This document shows, piece by piece, positions 35,971-44,410 of a stretch of 53,141 nt of DNA. A model generated the notes under the pieces. The model was given only the letters and a program-made list of their open reading frames with translations. It was not told the DNA's origin and searched no databases. A program made the translations under genes and the position numbers. Position 1 is the first letter of the stretch; every line of letters begins with the position of its first letter. The stretch is from Chitinophagaceae bacterium (lineage in GTDB: Bacteria; Bacteroidota; Bacteroidia; Chitinophagales; Chitinophagaceae), in NCBI GenBank assembly GCA_947489175.1, contig CANLED010000001.1:1-53141 (forward strand). Reading direction: 5' to 3'.

Positions 35971-37425
35971 TTAAGTTTTTCCGGATTGTCCTGGGCGTAC
36001 CTTATCAATAGACATATTGGGATGCGGTACATGTGCTTCTTTGATGTATCGAGAAAGTTTGTTTACTATTTTTAAATTTTGGGTCGCAATATTATTTTTT
36101 TCAGATGGATCAGTTTGAAGATTGAACAATTCCCATTTGCCATTTTCTGAAAATGTTGTGGTGTTTAATTTTATTAACTTCCAAGGGAAACTGATAACAC
36201 ATTGCTTACCTCCTTCTTCGTAAAACTCCCAGTATAGATATTTATGTAGTTGCTGCTTTCCGGTGTTAATCAAAGTTGGCAAAATTGAAACCCCGTCTGT
36301 CTTAAAATGAGATTTTGTAACTGTCAACTGACTAAATGTTGCTAAAAAATCATACTGAGCAAAAACGCCATCTGATATAGCAGGCTTTATATAAGAAGGC
36401 GACCACGCAATCATAGGAACTTTGATTCCTCCATCATACAAATCTCTCTTCTTACCACGAGTGTTACCACTGCTGTTAAAAAATAGCGGGGAATGACCCC
36501 CTTCACTATGTGGTCCGTTATCACTTGTGAAAATAATAAATGTGTTTTTATCTAACCCTGTTTGCTTTAAATGAGCTACAAGATTTCCTACTGTGGCGTC
36601 CAAGCGAGTTATGGCAGCCGCAAAACCTTTTTCCACATCTGGCCAATGCTCATCTTTGTAAATTCCATAATCAGGAACTTCCATTCCGTTTTCCTTAATT
36701 TCATTATTGGCATGTGGTATAGTAGGTGTGAAAAAAATAAAAAAGGGGTTGTCTTTATTTATGTTGATATAGGAAATGATTTTCTCTTCCATTACATCGG
36801 GTACATAAGTTTTTTTAACCATTGCTTCACCATACCCTTCTGGACGGTTATCTTTAGTACCAACCCAACTATTATTACTCCATTTTTCTATTGGCAATAG
36901 TTTATTTCCAGGAAGATCTACTCTCTTATCATTCTCGTACAAAAATTCTGAATAGAAATTATGAGCATGCCACATATTCAAATAGCCAAAGGAATAATCA
37001 AAGCCACAGCGTTGAGGGTCGCCTACGGGCTGAGGATGCCCCACGCCCCATTTTCCAATTAACGCAGTAGAATATCCATTATCTTTTAACATGGATGCAA
37101 TCGTTACTTCGTTTCCTAATTTTTGTGGAAAAGGTTGATTACCTCGAACACTACTATGACCATTATGCAAACCAGTTAAAAGCGATGCTCTAGAAGGTGC
37201 GCAAACGGTAGCGCCAGAGTAAAAATTAGTAAACTTAATTCCTTCTGAAGCCAGCTTATCTATGTTCGGCGTTTTGATTTTTTGTTGTCCATAACAACCC
37301 AAATCACCGTAGCCAAGATCATCCGCCAGTATTAGTATAATGTTCGGTTTTTCTTGCTGTGCCTCAACATTTATTAGAAATAAATTACCAGCAAAGAATA
37401 GCATCAAGTGCCTCAGAAATTGCAT
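35971..37425 (-). CDS. Type I sulfatase (FGly, Cys75), GalNAc-6-sulfatase-like
   Basis: The product is 484 residues with a signal peptide (ending INVEAQ). NIILILADDLGYGDLGCYG carries the metal aspartates, and ATVCAPSRASLLTG gives Cys75 of CxPxR. ALIGKWGVGHPQ, IIFTSDNGPHSEGGH and the calcium ligands follow the arylsulfatase/N-acetylgalactosamine-6-sulfatase pattern (S1_16 or S1_20 region). The order SusC, SusD, DUF5017, sulfatase, GH27 in one operon suggests that this enzyme acts early in import, on the ends that the GH27 enzyme then removes. It starts 34 bases after the DUF5017 gene. Confidence 0.87.
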   Translation of the reverse strand: MQFLRHLMLFFAGNLFLINVEAQQEKPNIILILADDLGYGDLGCYGQQKIKTPNIDKLASEGIKFTNFYSGATVCAPSRASLLTGLHNGHSSVRGNQPFPQKLGNEVTIASMLKDNGYSTALIGKWGVGHPQPVGDPQRCGFDYSFGYLNMWHAHNFYSEFLYENDKRVDLPGNKLLPIEKWSNNSWVGTKDNRPEGYGEAMVKKTYVPDVMEEKIISYININKDNPFFIFFTPTIPHANNEIKENGMEVPDYGIYKDEHWPDVEKGFAAAITRLDATVGNLVAHLKQTGLDKNTFIIFTSDNGPHSEGGHSPLFFNSSGNTRGKKRDLYDGGIKVPMIAWSPSYIKPAISDGVFAQYDFLATFSQLTVTKSHFKTDGVSILPTLINTGKQQLHKYLYWEFYEEGGKQCVISFPWKLIKLNTTTFSENGKWELFNLQTDPSEKNNIATQNLKIVNKLSRYIKEAHVPHPNMSIDKVRPGQSGKT

Positions 37426-37459
37426 ACTTAATTATCAATTTTGTAATGAATCACACGCA

Positions 37460-38602
37460 CTATTTTACCGTTATTTCAATTGTTTTGAAACGCCGTTCAA
37501 GATCGTACTCACTTGCCAATATTTCATCCGGACGTCCAGTTATATAACCATTGCCGCTGTATTTTTTTCTACCAACATAGGTAGCCACCATTACTGCTTT
37601 GTATACACCTGGAACAGAATATTTGTATTTATATGTTTGTGTATTGTTCGAATATACAAATGGTATTTTAACCCCTTCGTTAAAGGATTGTATTACATTA
37701 GCAGCATCTCCCAGCCTTACTTCCTGCATATAAACATTTCCAGTGTAAGAAAGCAAATCTCCATCATCATCTGTTGCAATAGGGTCATCGGCATTAAAAA
37801 TAAGGCGTACCTCATCAATCCCTTTTTTCGGGTCTTTACCCAAAGGAATATTAGTAGTGCGCCATGCCGTTAGTACTGTTTGCAAATTGAATGCAAGATT
37901 GTCTAATAATTCCCTCACTGTGATAGTTGTGTAAGATATGGGGGATGCAGCACCGTCAATAACAACCTGAACGCCGAACTTAATACCAATACCAGTAGTG
38001 CTTGTAGATGTAAAACCATCTGGAAAAGAACAATAAGGAGAGAAGGTATTGTTTGGGGTTGTATTTAAAGCTCCTAAACTAGTTAAATTAGTGTTTACAT
38101 AATTAAGCATTTGCGGCAATACAGCATTACCTGGCTTAATTGTAAGCGTATAAGGGTTTCCGTTAGGTATTTTCATATTAATATACCTAGAGTTTGTAGC
38201 ATTTGAATAATCCCAAGGCACTAATTTACCATTATATATTTCCATTGGGGGTCCTGAAAAAGTATAACCGGCCGGCACTTCATTTACTTTAGGTATATAC
38301 AATAAATATTCTTTTAGATCAGGTATTCTAAGTGCATATACATTGGTTTTCAATTGTTCCTCGGTATAGCCCTTTTGCTCAACAAGATTAATACGGCTTT
38401 TTTCAAAATCTTTTCTGGCATCGCCTGTATAAATAGATAAAGCATCAGCTCCATCGGTAAATGTGAATGTAACTTCTTCATTTACAGCTACAGTCGTTTT
38501 ACTAGATGTAAAATTTACATCCTTTATTTCGAGCTTTTCTTTAAGGCAAGAAGTAAACAATACCCCTGAAACCACTACTGAAAAAATATTATTTTTAAAC
38601 AT
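37460..38602 (-). CDS. DUF5017-like surface glycan-binding lipoprotein
   Basis: The product is 380 residues with a lipobox LFTSC (Cys19) followed by charged residues, as in Bacteroidota surface lipoproteins. VNFTSSKTTVAVNEEVTFTF and the following ALSIYTGD form a PKD-like N-terminal domain seen in DUF5017 proteins; the C-terminal half is rich in beta-strands. There is no catalytic motif. Its position just after susD, 30 bases downstream, is where SusE-type glycan-binding proteins are encoded. It probably holds the polysaccharide at the surface for the SusCD pair. The family name is from motif memory; the role is inferred from position. Confidence 0.72.
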   Translation of the reverse strand: MFKNNIFSVVVSGVLFTSCLKEKLEIKDVNFTSSKTTVAVNEEVTFTFTDGADALSIYTGDARKDFEKSRINLVEQKGYTEEQLKTNVYALRIPDLKEYLLYIPKVNEVPAGYTFSGPPMEIYNGKLVPWDYSNATNSRYINMKIPNGNPYTLTIKPGNAVLPQMLNYVNTNLTSLGALNTTPNNTFSPYCSFPDGFTSTSTTGIGIKFGVQVVIDGAASPISYTTITVRELLDNLAFNLQTVLTAWRTTNIPLGKDPKKGIDEVRLIFNADDPIATDDDGDLLSYTGNVYMQEVRLGDAANVIQSFNEGVKIPFVYSNNTQTYKYKYSVPGVYKAVMVATYVGRKKYSGNGYITGRPDEILASEYDLERRFKTIEITVK

Positions 38603-38632
38603 ATCATTTAGATTTTTGAATGAATGATGTTA

Positions 38633-40759
38633 CTAAAACCCTTCATTTTGATTCAAGTTTTTGTTCCTATCAATTTCCTGCTTGGGTATTGGCAAATATT
38701 GAAACTTGGGGTTGGGGTCGGTTAATACACTTGTTCCAAACTGTGTAGCAGCAAGCGTTCTTCTTGTGAGTGGGTTTATTTGTGATTTTATAGCATTCAC
38801 ACGACTTATTAAAGTACCATATCTTGTCAAATCATACCAACGGCAGTTTTGCTCACCCGCCAATTCCCTCCATCTTTCATCCAGCAAATCATTTCTAAAT
38901 TGGACTTGCGACAGTGAGGATGAAAAATCTGGTACAAAACCAGCAGTAGCTGAAAATTCTCTAAAATTTCGAATAGTTGGTGCGGGCGGTACTTCTCGTA
39001 TCCCCTTGAAGGCACATATTTGATTAAAATATTTTGACATGGTATCCGTTGCCTGAGCAAGAGTAAGAACAGGGTTAGTGGCTCCTTGTGCAAGACTATA
39101 GACTACATTAGACGTTGGCACCCTTCTGAAAATATCAGCATATGTTAGTTTATAAGCATTATTTTCAATAATTCTTGAATTAACAGTAAGAGCTGGATAA
39201 TAAACAAAATTTCTGGCTCTATCTCTCACAATGTTTACAGCAGCAACAGGGGTTAAACTACCACCCACCGGGACTATTGATGGGCCATTTAATTCATTAC
39301 CTGCCTCTGCATACATTAACAATACTTCAGCATATCGCATAACGGGTATATCAGCATCAAAAATTGCTCCTGTAGAGTTAGCTTGGGTCAGAGGATTTCT
39401 TCTAAACTTAACCAACTGCATGGTTGGTGTATTGTTAGGGTTTCCATCACCCCAAACAGTGGAAAACCAGCGGTTGTTCAGCCCTGGGCCAGTTACAATA
39501 TCAACTGTAGCTGGTCGATAACGAAAAGAGTTGGCATTATTCACTGCCTCGAACCAATAAGGCCTCGTAAACTGGTATGGTTCCCTTGTCCTGATATATA
39601 TTTCACAATCGCCGCCATTCGGACAATCAATTGCTGTATTTTGTAACCCAGATCTACCATTCGTTTCAAAAGATCTGAAATCACCATCTTCAAAAGTCCA
39701 AAAGCGTCTTACAATATCCCCAGGTGAACTAAAGTCAAATGCAGACCATCCAAAATCATTTGCAACGCTTGCGCCATTTGCACCAGCTATTGCACCAATC
39801 AGATCCTGAACTGCCCCAGCATTATTTATAAATCCGCTGTTCTCTCCAAATCTGCCAGAGCCCCCGTCTAAAGCCTCAAACTCTACAGTAAAAATAAATT
39901 CGTTGTTACCTGCATATTGCTTATCACGAATGAAATTATCTGGGTAGTATGTTTTAAGCGCATACTGACCACTCGAAATTACTTGTTGCAGAGCTGCTAT
40001 TGCACTTTTATAATCCTCAACACCGTTTCCAGCATTATCTCTATACTTTGCTATGGTGGCGCGTGTTAAATGAACTTTTCCTAAAAAAGAGAGTGCTGTA
40101 AACTTGCCTGCGCGGCCCCTCTCGGGAGTATTTGGCAACATTTGAGATGCCATTGTAAGGTCATTTATAATAAAATTATAAACTTTTGCTTCTTGCTCCT
40201 TCATTTGTGAAGAGGGCATATTTGAAACATTATCTATTTGTGAAAGCTCAGTAAAAAATTTATCTATAATTGGTACATTTCTGTAAAGTCTAACCAAGTT
40301 AAAATATAAAAAGCCACGGAGAAATCTGGCTTCCCCTTCAATCCTGCGCCAGTTGGCGCTATCAGCAGCAGAGAGTCCTGGAATATATCCAAAATCCTTG
40401 GCTCGTTCAATAATTAAATTGGGCCTTGATATTGCTTTGTAATGATCGGCCCAAATAGCGAATACTTCTCCGTCACCAGCATCATGGTTCATACGGGCTA
40501 TAGCACTTTGAGCAAAGGTTGTACCTGTTGCAGGCACATTATAATCAGTTGTGAAAGCCCTGTAAAATTGAGAACCAGTAATATTATTATTTCTTAACTC
40601 ATTATAGGCCTGCCCAAGCAAAAGTCCTGCTTCTATTGGGCTTTTACCAAAATTATTTAAATCAATTTCCGTTTTAATCTCAGCTGTTGTAAACTTTGTG
40701 CAAGCCGGTAGCTGAGCTAAAATAAATGCTGCAAATACTATTTTTATTAATTTATTCAT
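38633..40759 (-). CDS. susD: SusD/RagB family glycan-binding lipoprotein
   Basis: I start at 40759 (MNKLIKIVFAAFILAQLPAC); an ATG three codons upstream is possible. The lipobox LPAC places the lipid-bearing Cys at residue 20. The 708-residue product has the tetratricopeptide-like helical core of SusD proteins: EGEARFLRGFLYFNLVRLYR, GRAGKFTALSFLGKVHLTRA and the C-terminal RNDLLDERWRELAGEQNCRW and YLPIPKQEIDRNKNLNQN. SusD caps the SusC channel and binds the glycan on the cell surface. At over 700 residues it is longer than the usual 500-600, with an insertion in the middle (about 270-420) that may widen the binding surface. It lies 30 bases from the DUF5017 gene and about 30 from susC. Confidence 0.95.
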   Translation of the reverse strand: MNKLIKIVFAAFILAQLPACTKFTTAEIKTEIDLNNFGKSPIEAGLLLGQAYNELRNNNITGSQFYRAFTTDYNVPATGTTFAQSAIARMNHDAGDGEVFAIWADHYKAISRPNLIIERAKDFGYIPGLSAADSANWRRIEGEARFLRGFLYFNLVRLYRNVPIIDKFFTELSQIDNVSNMPSSQMKEQEAKVYNFIINDLTMASQMLPNTPERGRAGKFTALSFLGKVHLTRATIAKYRDNAGNGVEDYKSAIAALQQVISSGQYALKTYYPDNFIRDKQYAGNNEFIFTVEFEALDGGSGRFGENSGFINNAGAVQDLIGAIAGANGASVANDFGWSAFDFSSPGDIVRRFWTFEDGDFRSFETNGRSGLQNTAIDCPNGGDCEIYIRTREPYQFTRPYWFEAVNNANSFRYRPATVDIVTGPGLNNRWFSTVWGDGNPNNTPTMQLVKFRRNPLTQANSTGAIFDADIPVMRYAEVLLMYAEAGNELNGPSIVPVGGSLTPVAAVNIVRDRARNFVYYPALTVNSRIIENNAYKLTYADIFRRVPTSNVVYSLAQGATNPVLTLAQATDTMSKYFNQICAFKGIREVPPAPTIRNFREFSATAGFVPDFSSSLSQVQFRNDLLDERWRELAGEQNCRWYDLTRYGTLISRVNAIKSQINPLTRRTLAATQFGTSVLTDPNPKFQYLPIPKQEIDRNKNLNQNEGF

Positions 40760-40789
40760 ACAATTCATTTTTTCAGATTCATTAGTTGT

Positions 40790-43700
40790 TTAAAATGTCA
40801 CATCAACGCCAAAAAGTATAAACCGTGACCTGGGATATGCTCCCTGGTCAAGTCCTGGAAACAAACCTTTGTTTATTCCTGTTGCACTATTTACCTCAGG
40901 ATCATACCATGAGTATCGCGTAAGAACAAAAAGGTTTTGACCCGTCATAGAAAGTCGGGCAGATGAAATTTTTGCATTCTTCAACCATTTAGCAGGTAGT
41001 GAATAGCCAATACGCAATGTCTCAAAACGCAGGTAAGAACCATCTTCTACCATTTCGCTTCTTGAAAATAAACTATTGATACGGGTAGTAAATATGGCGC
41101 TGTATGATTGATAGTTCCTGTCCTGGTTTTGTCGATTCCAGATACTATTTGAAACATCGTCAATTAGATTATTATCGCCTCGTAAATAAAATGCCCTGTT
41201 GATATTATTATTCACTACATCATTTCCAAACGACCACCTGAAAAATGCATACAATTCGAATCCTTTATAAGTAAGCGTATTACCAATACCCCCTGTATGA
41301 ATTGGCAATGTATGCGCTATAGGAACATATTCATCCCTGTCAATAATTCCATCGCCGTTCAAGTCAACAAACTGAAACTCACCATTATTATTGTCTTGCG
41401 TTTTTCTAGCAGAATTATAACGTTCAAAATCTGTATTCACTAGTCCGTCCTGAATGGTTCCGTAGTATACGCCTATGGACTGGCCTAACCGAAGCAGTAC
41501 ATCATTTGGCAAACCACCTGTGCCAACTGCTCTAAAACCAAGCTCCGGTACTCCTCCTAAATCAAGTATTTTATTTCTGTTAAATGAAATATTAAAGTTA
41601 GTATTCCACTTAAATTTTTTGCTCCGTATGTTAGATGAAGCAATTTCAATTTCCAATCCCTTGTTGCTAATAGAACCGCTGTTTACTATCGATGAAGTAA
41701 AGCCGCTATAACCTGGCAATTGTACATCAAGCAAAATATTTTTTGTTGTATTATTATAATAGTTAGTGGATAATGTAATCCTATCTTTTAGAAACCCTAA
41801 ATCTAGTCCAAAATTATAACCTCTGGTAGTTTCCCATGTGATATCTGAATTAGCAAAGCGGTTAGTCGGGTTAACTAAAGTTGTCAGCCCAGAATTGAAT
41901 GGATAGAAAATATTGGAAATATTACCTAATGGTATCCCGGCATTTAATGGTATCTGGTCATTACCGGTAACTCCATAGCCAACACGGAATTTAATGGTTG
42001 ACATGAATTTAGATGCAAAATCCATAAATCGCTCATCCATTACGTTCCATGCAGCGGAGACAGAAGGGAATACACCTCTTTTATCTCTTACGAATCTGGA
42101 AGATTCATCAATACGAGAAGAAGCTGTAAAAATGTATTTCCTTTTGAAATCATACTGAAATCTGCCAATATATGAAAGTACTCTTGTATCTGTGTATAAA
42201 GGTGTAGTTCTTACTGATTGGGCAGATGAAATACTATTTATACCAAGTACTTCAGTTCCAAATTGTTCATACCGGGTAAACGCCTGATCAGCTCTATCTT
42301 TTCGACCCTCGAATACAAAGGTTCCGTTAATACGATGATTTTTTGCAAATGTTTTGTTGACAGCAATCCTTGGTTGGAATACCCAACGCAAATCCCTGCG
42401 ATCAGTAATATCTACTCTACCCTTAACGTTTTGTCCTTCCCTCAAGAGACTTGGAGTATATGTATCACGGTAAGAGTCTTCATTGGTTACACCAGCCTGC
42501 AGTACTAACTCTAACCATTTTAAAGGCTTGGCAGATACGCTTATATTTCCATTAAACCAATTTGCCGAACGACCAGCCTCCAATTGCTTTACTCTGAATT
42601 CCGGACTTTCCGGACCGGCACCCTGGCCTCCGTTATTGATTGCGCCTTCTGTGTTACCGATAATGTTGTCCCTGTTAATGAACGGATTTAAAAAATTTGC
42701 CTGTGCAATCGCATTATCTGCTCTGTTATCACCAATTAGGCCTTTGTAAGCAGAATTAGTGTATTGAAACTTAAGAGCAGCACTGAATATATTGTTTATC
42801 TTTTGATCGAGGTTGAGTCGGGTTGACAATCTTCTAAACCCTGAATTTATAACAGTACCCTTTTCATCTGCGTATCCAAGAGATGCAAAATATGATGTTC
42901 CTCCGTTGGTTGCACCAGAAAAGCTCAAGTCCTGAAATTGTCTAACAGTATTTTGAGTAATCAGGTCAAGCCAGTTTGAACCTGTAAGATTAGTGACCCC
43001 ATAAAAATTATTTAAGATTGACTTGGAATCAATTCCAAGTTTTGCTACTTCTGCCGGGTTAGACAACAACTCCCAAAGTCCAGGTTCACCAGGCTTCGGA
43101 ATATATGTTGTGGCAAAACCTGCGTTATCCCCTGCTTCTGATCGGTAAAGACCTGCACGGTATGCCGCATATTCTTGAGGACTGAGCGTGCCAAGTGTAC
43201 GAACCAGGTCTCCAATACCTACTTTACTACTAAAAGTAAATTTGGGTTTTCCAGTTTTACCTTGTTTCGTTGTTATAACAATTACTCCGTTTGAGGCACC
43301 CACACCATATAATGCAGTTGCTGAAGCGTCTTTTAAAATGTCTATAGATTCAATATCGTTGGGGTTAATTGCAGCAAGTGGATTGAATGCATCGCCGGCA
43401 CTATTGGCATAGGGAATATTGTCAACTACAATCAAAGGGCTGGAACCTGCTGTTATAGTTGCCAAGCCTCTGATATTAATGCTGAATCCTGCACCAGGTG
43501 TACCATCATTTGAAACAATATTAACCCCGGCAGCCCTGCCCTGCAGCACTTCAGAAATATTTACCGGTGCTGTGTTCTCTAAAGATGCTTTATCGATTTT
43601 TGAGGTAGCTGATGTTTGGTCTTTTTTAAATGTTTTGATGCCATAACCAGATACTACAACAGCATCCAAAGAAATATCCGAAGGGGTTAAAACAACATTA

Positions 43701-43963
43701 ATTACAGATTTAGAACCAACAGTTTCTGTTTGCAATTCATAGCCAGTAAAACTAAACTGTAACACATCTTTTGGTGATGCTTCGATAGAATATTGACCAT
43801 TTTTACCTACCAATACTACTTTTTTGGTGGTGAGATTTTGTACTGTAGCGGATTCCAAAACCTGGGCATTTTCATTTCTAATTACCCCGGTAACAGTTTT
43901 GCTTTGGGCAAAGGAGTTGAAAAAACCAATGACAGCTATAATTAGAAGTGCTACTTTTTTCAT
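40790..43963 (-). CDS. susC: SusC/RagA family TonB-dependent glycan importer
   Basis: Starting at 43963 (MKKVALLIIAVIGFFNSFAQ) gives 1057 residues. The upstream ATG at 43999 is unlikely, because a good -7 promoter box overlaps it. After the signal peptide comes a carboxypeptidase-like domain (TVTGVIRNENAQVLES), then the plug with LDAVVVSGYG, LQGRAAGVNIVSNDGTPGAG and SPLIVVDNIPY, then a 22-strand barrel with the SusC C-terminal ending FILFGVDVTF. It drives TonB-dependent uptake of oligosaccharides with SusD. It is the first gene of the operon reaching to 34528. The sequence has no sign of damage. Confidence 0.96.
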   Translation of the reverse strand: MKKVALLIIAVIGFFNSFAQSKTVTGVIRNENAQVLESATVQNLTTKKVVLVGKNGQYSIEASPKDVLQFSFTGYELQTETVGSKSVINVVLTPSDISLDAVVVSGYGIKTFKKDQTSATSKIDKASLENTAPVNISEVLQGRAAGVNIVSNDGTPGAGFSINIRGLATITAGSSPLIVVDNIPYANSAGDAFNPLAAINPNDIESIDILKDASATALYGVGASNGVIVITTKQGKTGKPKFTFSSKVGIGDLVRTLGTLSPQEYAAYRAGLYRSEAGDNAGFATTYIPKPGEPGLWELLSNPAEVAKLGIDSKSILNNFYGVTNLTGSNWLDLITQNTVRQFQDLSFSGATNGGTSYFASLGYADEKGTVINSGFRRLSTRLNLDQKINNIFSAALKFQYTNSAYKGLIGDNRADNAIAQANFLNPFINRDNIIGNTEGAINNGGQGAGPESPEFRVKQLEAGRSANWFNGNISVSAKPLKWLELVLQAGVTNEDSYRDTYTPSLLREGQNVKGRVDITDRRDLRWVFQPRIAVNKTFAKNHRINGTFVFEGRKDRADQAFTRYEQFGTEVLGINSISSAQSVRTTPLYTDTRVLSYIGRFQYDFKRKYIFTASSRIDESSRFVRDKRGVFPSVSAAWNVMDERFMDFASKFMSTIKFRVGYGVTGNDQIPLNAGIPLGNISNIFYPFNSGLTTLVNPTNRFANSDITWETTRGYNFGLDLGFLKDRITLSTNYYNNTTKNILLDVQLPGYSGFTSSIVNSGSISNKGLEIEIASSNIRSKKFKWNTNFNISFNRNKILDLGGVPELGFRAVGTGGLPNDVLLRLGQSIGVYYGTIQDGLVNTDFERYNSARKTQDNNNGEFQFVDLNGDGIIDRDEYVPIAHTLPIHTGGIGNTLTYKGFELYAFFRWSFGNDVVNNNINRAFYLRGDNNLIDDVSNSIWNRQNQDRNYQSYSAIFTTRINSLFSRSEMVEDGSYLRFETLRIGYSLPAKWLKNAKISSARLSMTGQNLFVLTRYSWYDPEVNSATGINKGLFPGLDQGAYPRSRFILFGVDVTF

Positions 43964-43996
43964 ACACATACAGCGTTTATTTATTGAAAATAATTT

Positions 43997-44004
43997 CAAA
44001 TTTA
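43997..44004 (-). promoter_or_regulatory. Candidate Bacteroidota -7 box for the susC operon
   Basis: On the minus strand the bases read TAAATTTG, an exact match to the Bacteroidota -7 consensus TAnnTTTG. It would start transcription about 27 bases before the susC ATG at 43963. A TTG resembling the -33 element lies 26 bases further upstream (44031-44033), somewhat longer than the usual spacing. Confidence 0.45.
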
Positions 44005-44061
44005 TTGTTGTTAGGTTAGATTTTCTTGTCCAATTAATCTGAAAAACTGTTCAATCATGCC

Positions 44062-44135
44062 AAAATAGACTGATTACCAAGGGAAAAGAGCTAATTTTCA
44101 AAATAGCTTGTTATGGGTCTAAAATAGACTACCAA
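44062..44135. promoter_or_regulatory. Direct repeats upstream of susC, possible HTCS site
   Basis: AAAATAGACT occurs at 44062-44071 and again at 44121-44130, exactly 59 bases apart, each followed by ACCAA (directly in the second, after GATT in the first). A partial copy, AAAATAGCT, starts at 44100. AraC-type response domains such as that of the HTCS bind direct repeats, and the site lies 60-130 bases upstream of the susC -7 box, a suitable place for activation. Confidence 0.4.
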
Positions 44136-44180
44136 CTATTGAAATTCCTACATTATAATCATTAGAGGAAGATTTAGGTC

Positions 44181-44208
44181 GGGCCTGTGGGGGGAATTGG
44201 GGGGAGGG
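44181..44208 (+). other. Potential G-quadruplex in the susC-araB gap
   Basis: Runs of 3, 6, 6 and 3 guanines are separated by 5, 4 and 1 bases, which satisfies the standard four-run quadruplex pattern. It is striking in a gap otherwise very rich in A and T. The last run with its neighbour (GGAGGG, 44203-44208) can also pair with CCCTCC at 44253-44258. The rest of the 44000-44410 gap holds promoters and no gene that I can see. Confidence 0.5.
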
Positions 44209-44365
44209 CTTGAACACATATACGCGAATAAAGAGCTTATAAAATAATACATCCCTCCTTCTGAAAAAGTACGGGGTCAGAATAAACCATTTGGAAGTAC
44301 AATAGTCCTTCAGCCAATAAATAAAGTGATCAAATATTTAAACGTAGTAATTACACTTATTCTAA

Positions 44366-44400
44366 AATGTTTAGTACATTAGCCATTACAAGAAATGTAC
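44366..44400 (+). promoter_or_regulatory. Candidate AraR operator upstream of araB
   Basis: AATGT-N5-ACATT (44366-44380) overlaps GTACATT-N13-AATGTAC (44374-44400), immediately upstream of the araB ATG at 44411. Within it, ATTAGCCATTACAAGAA (44378-44394) matches 15 of 17 bases of the element upstream of the symporter gene (48304-48320). A shared site before both genes fits the pathway regulator AraR encoded at the end of the operon. Confidence 0.45.
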
Positions 44401-44410
44401 TGCACGCTTT

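Noticed and set aside
37340..37873. 177-codon plus-strand frame over the sulfatase and DUF5017 gene ends
   Set aside because: It is antisense to two well-supported genes, has no family motif and has cysteine- and aromatic-rich composition typical of shadow frames.
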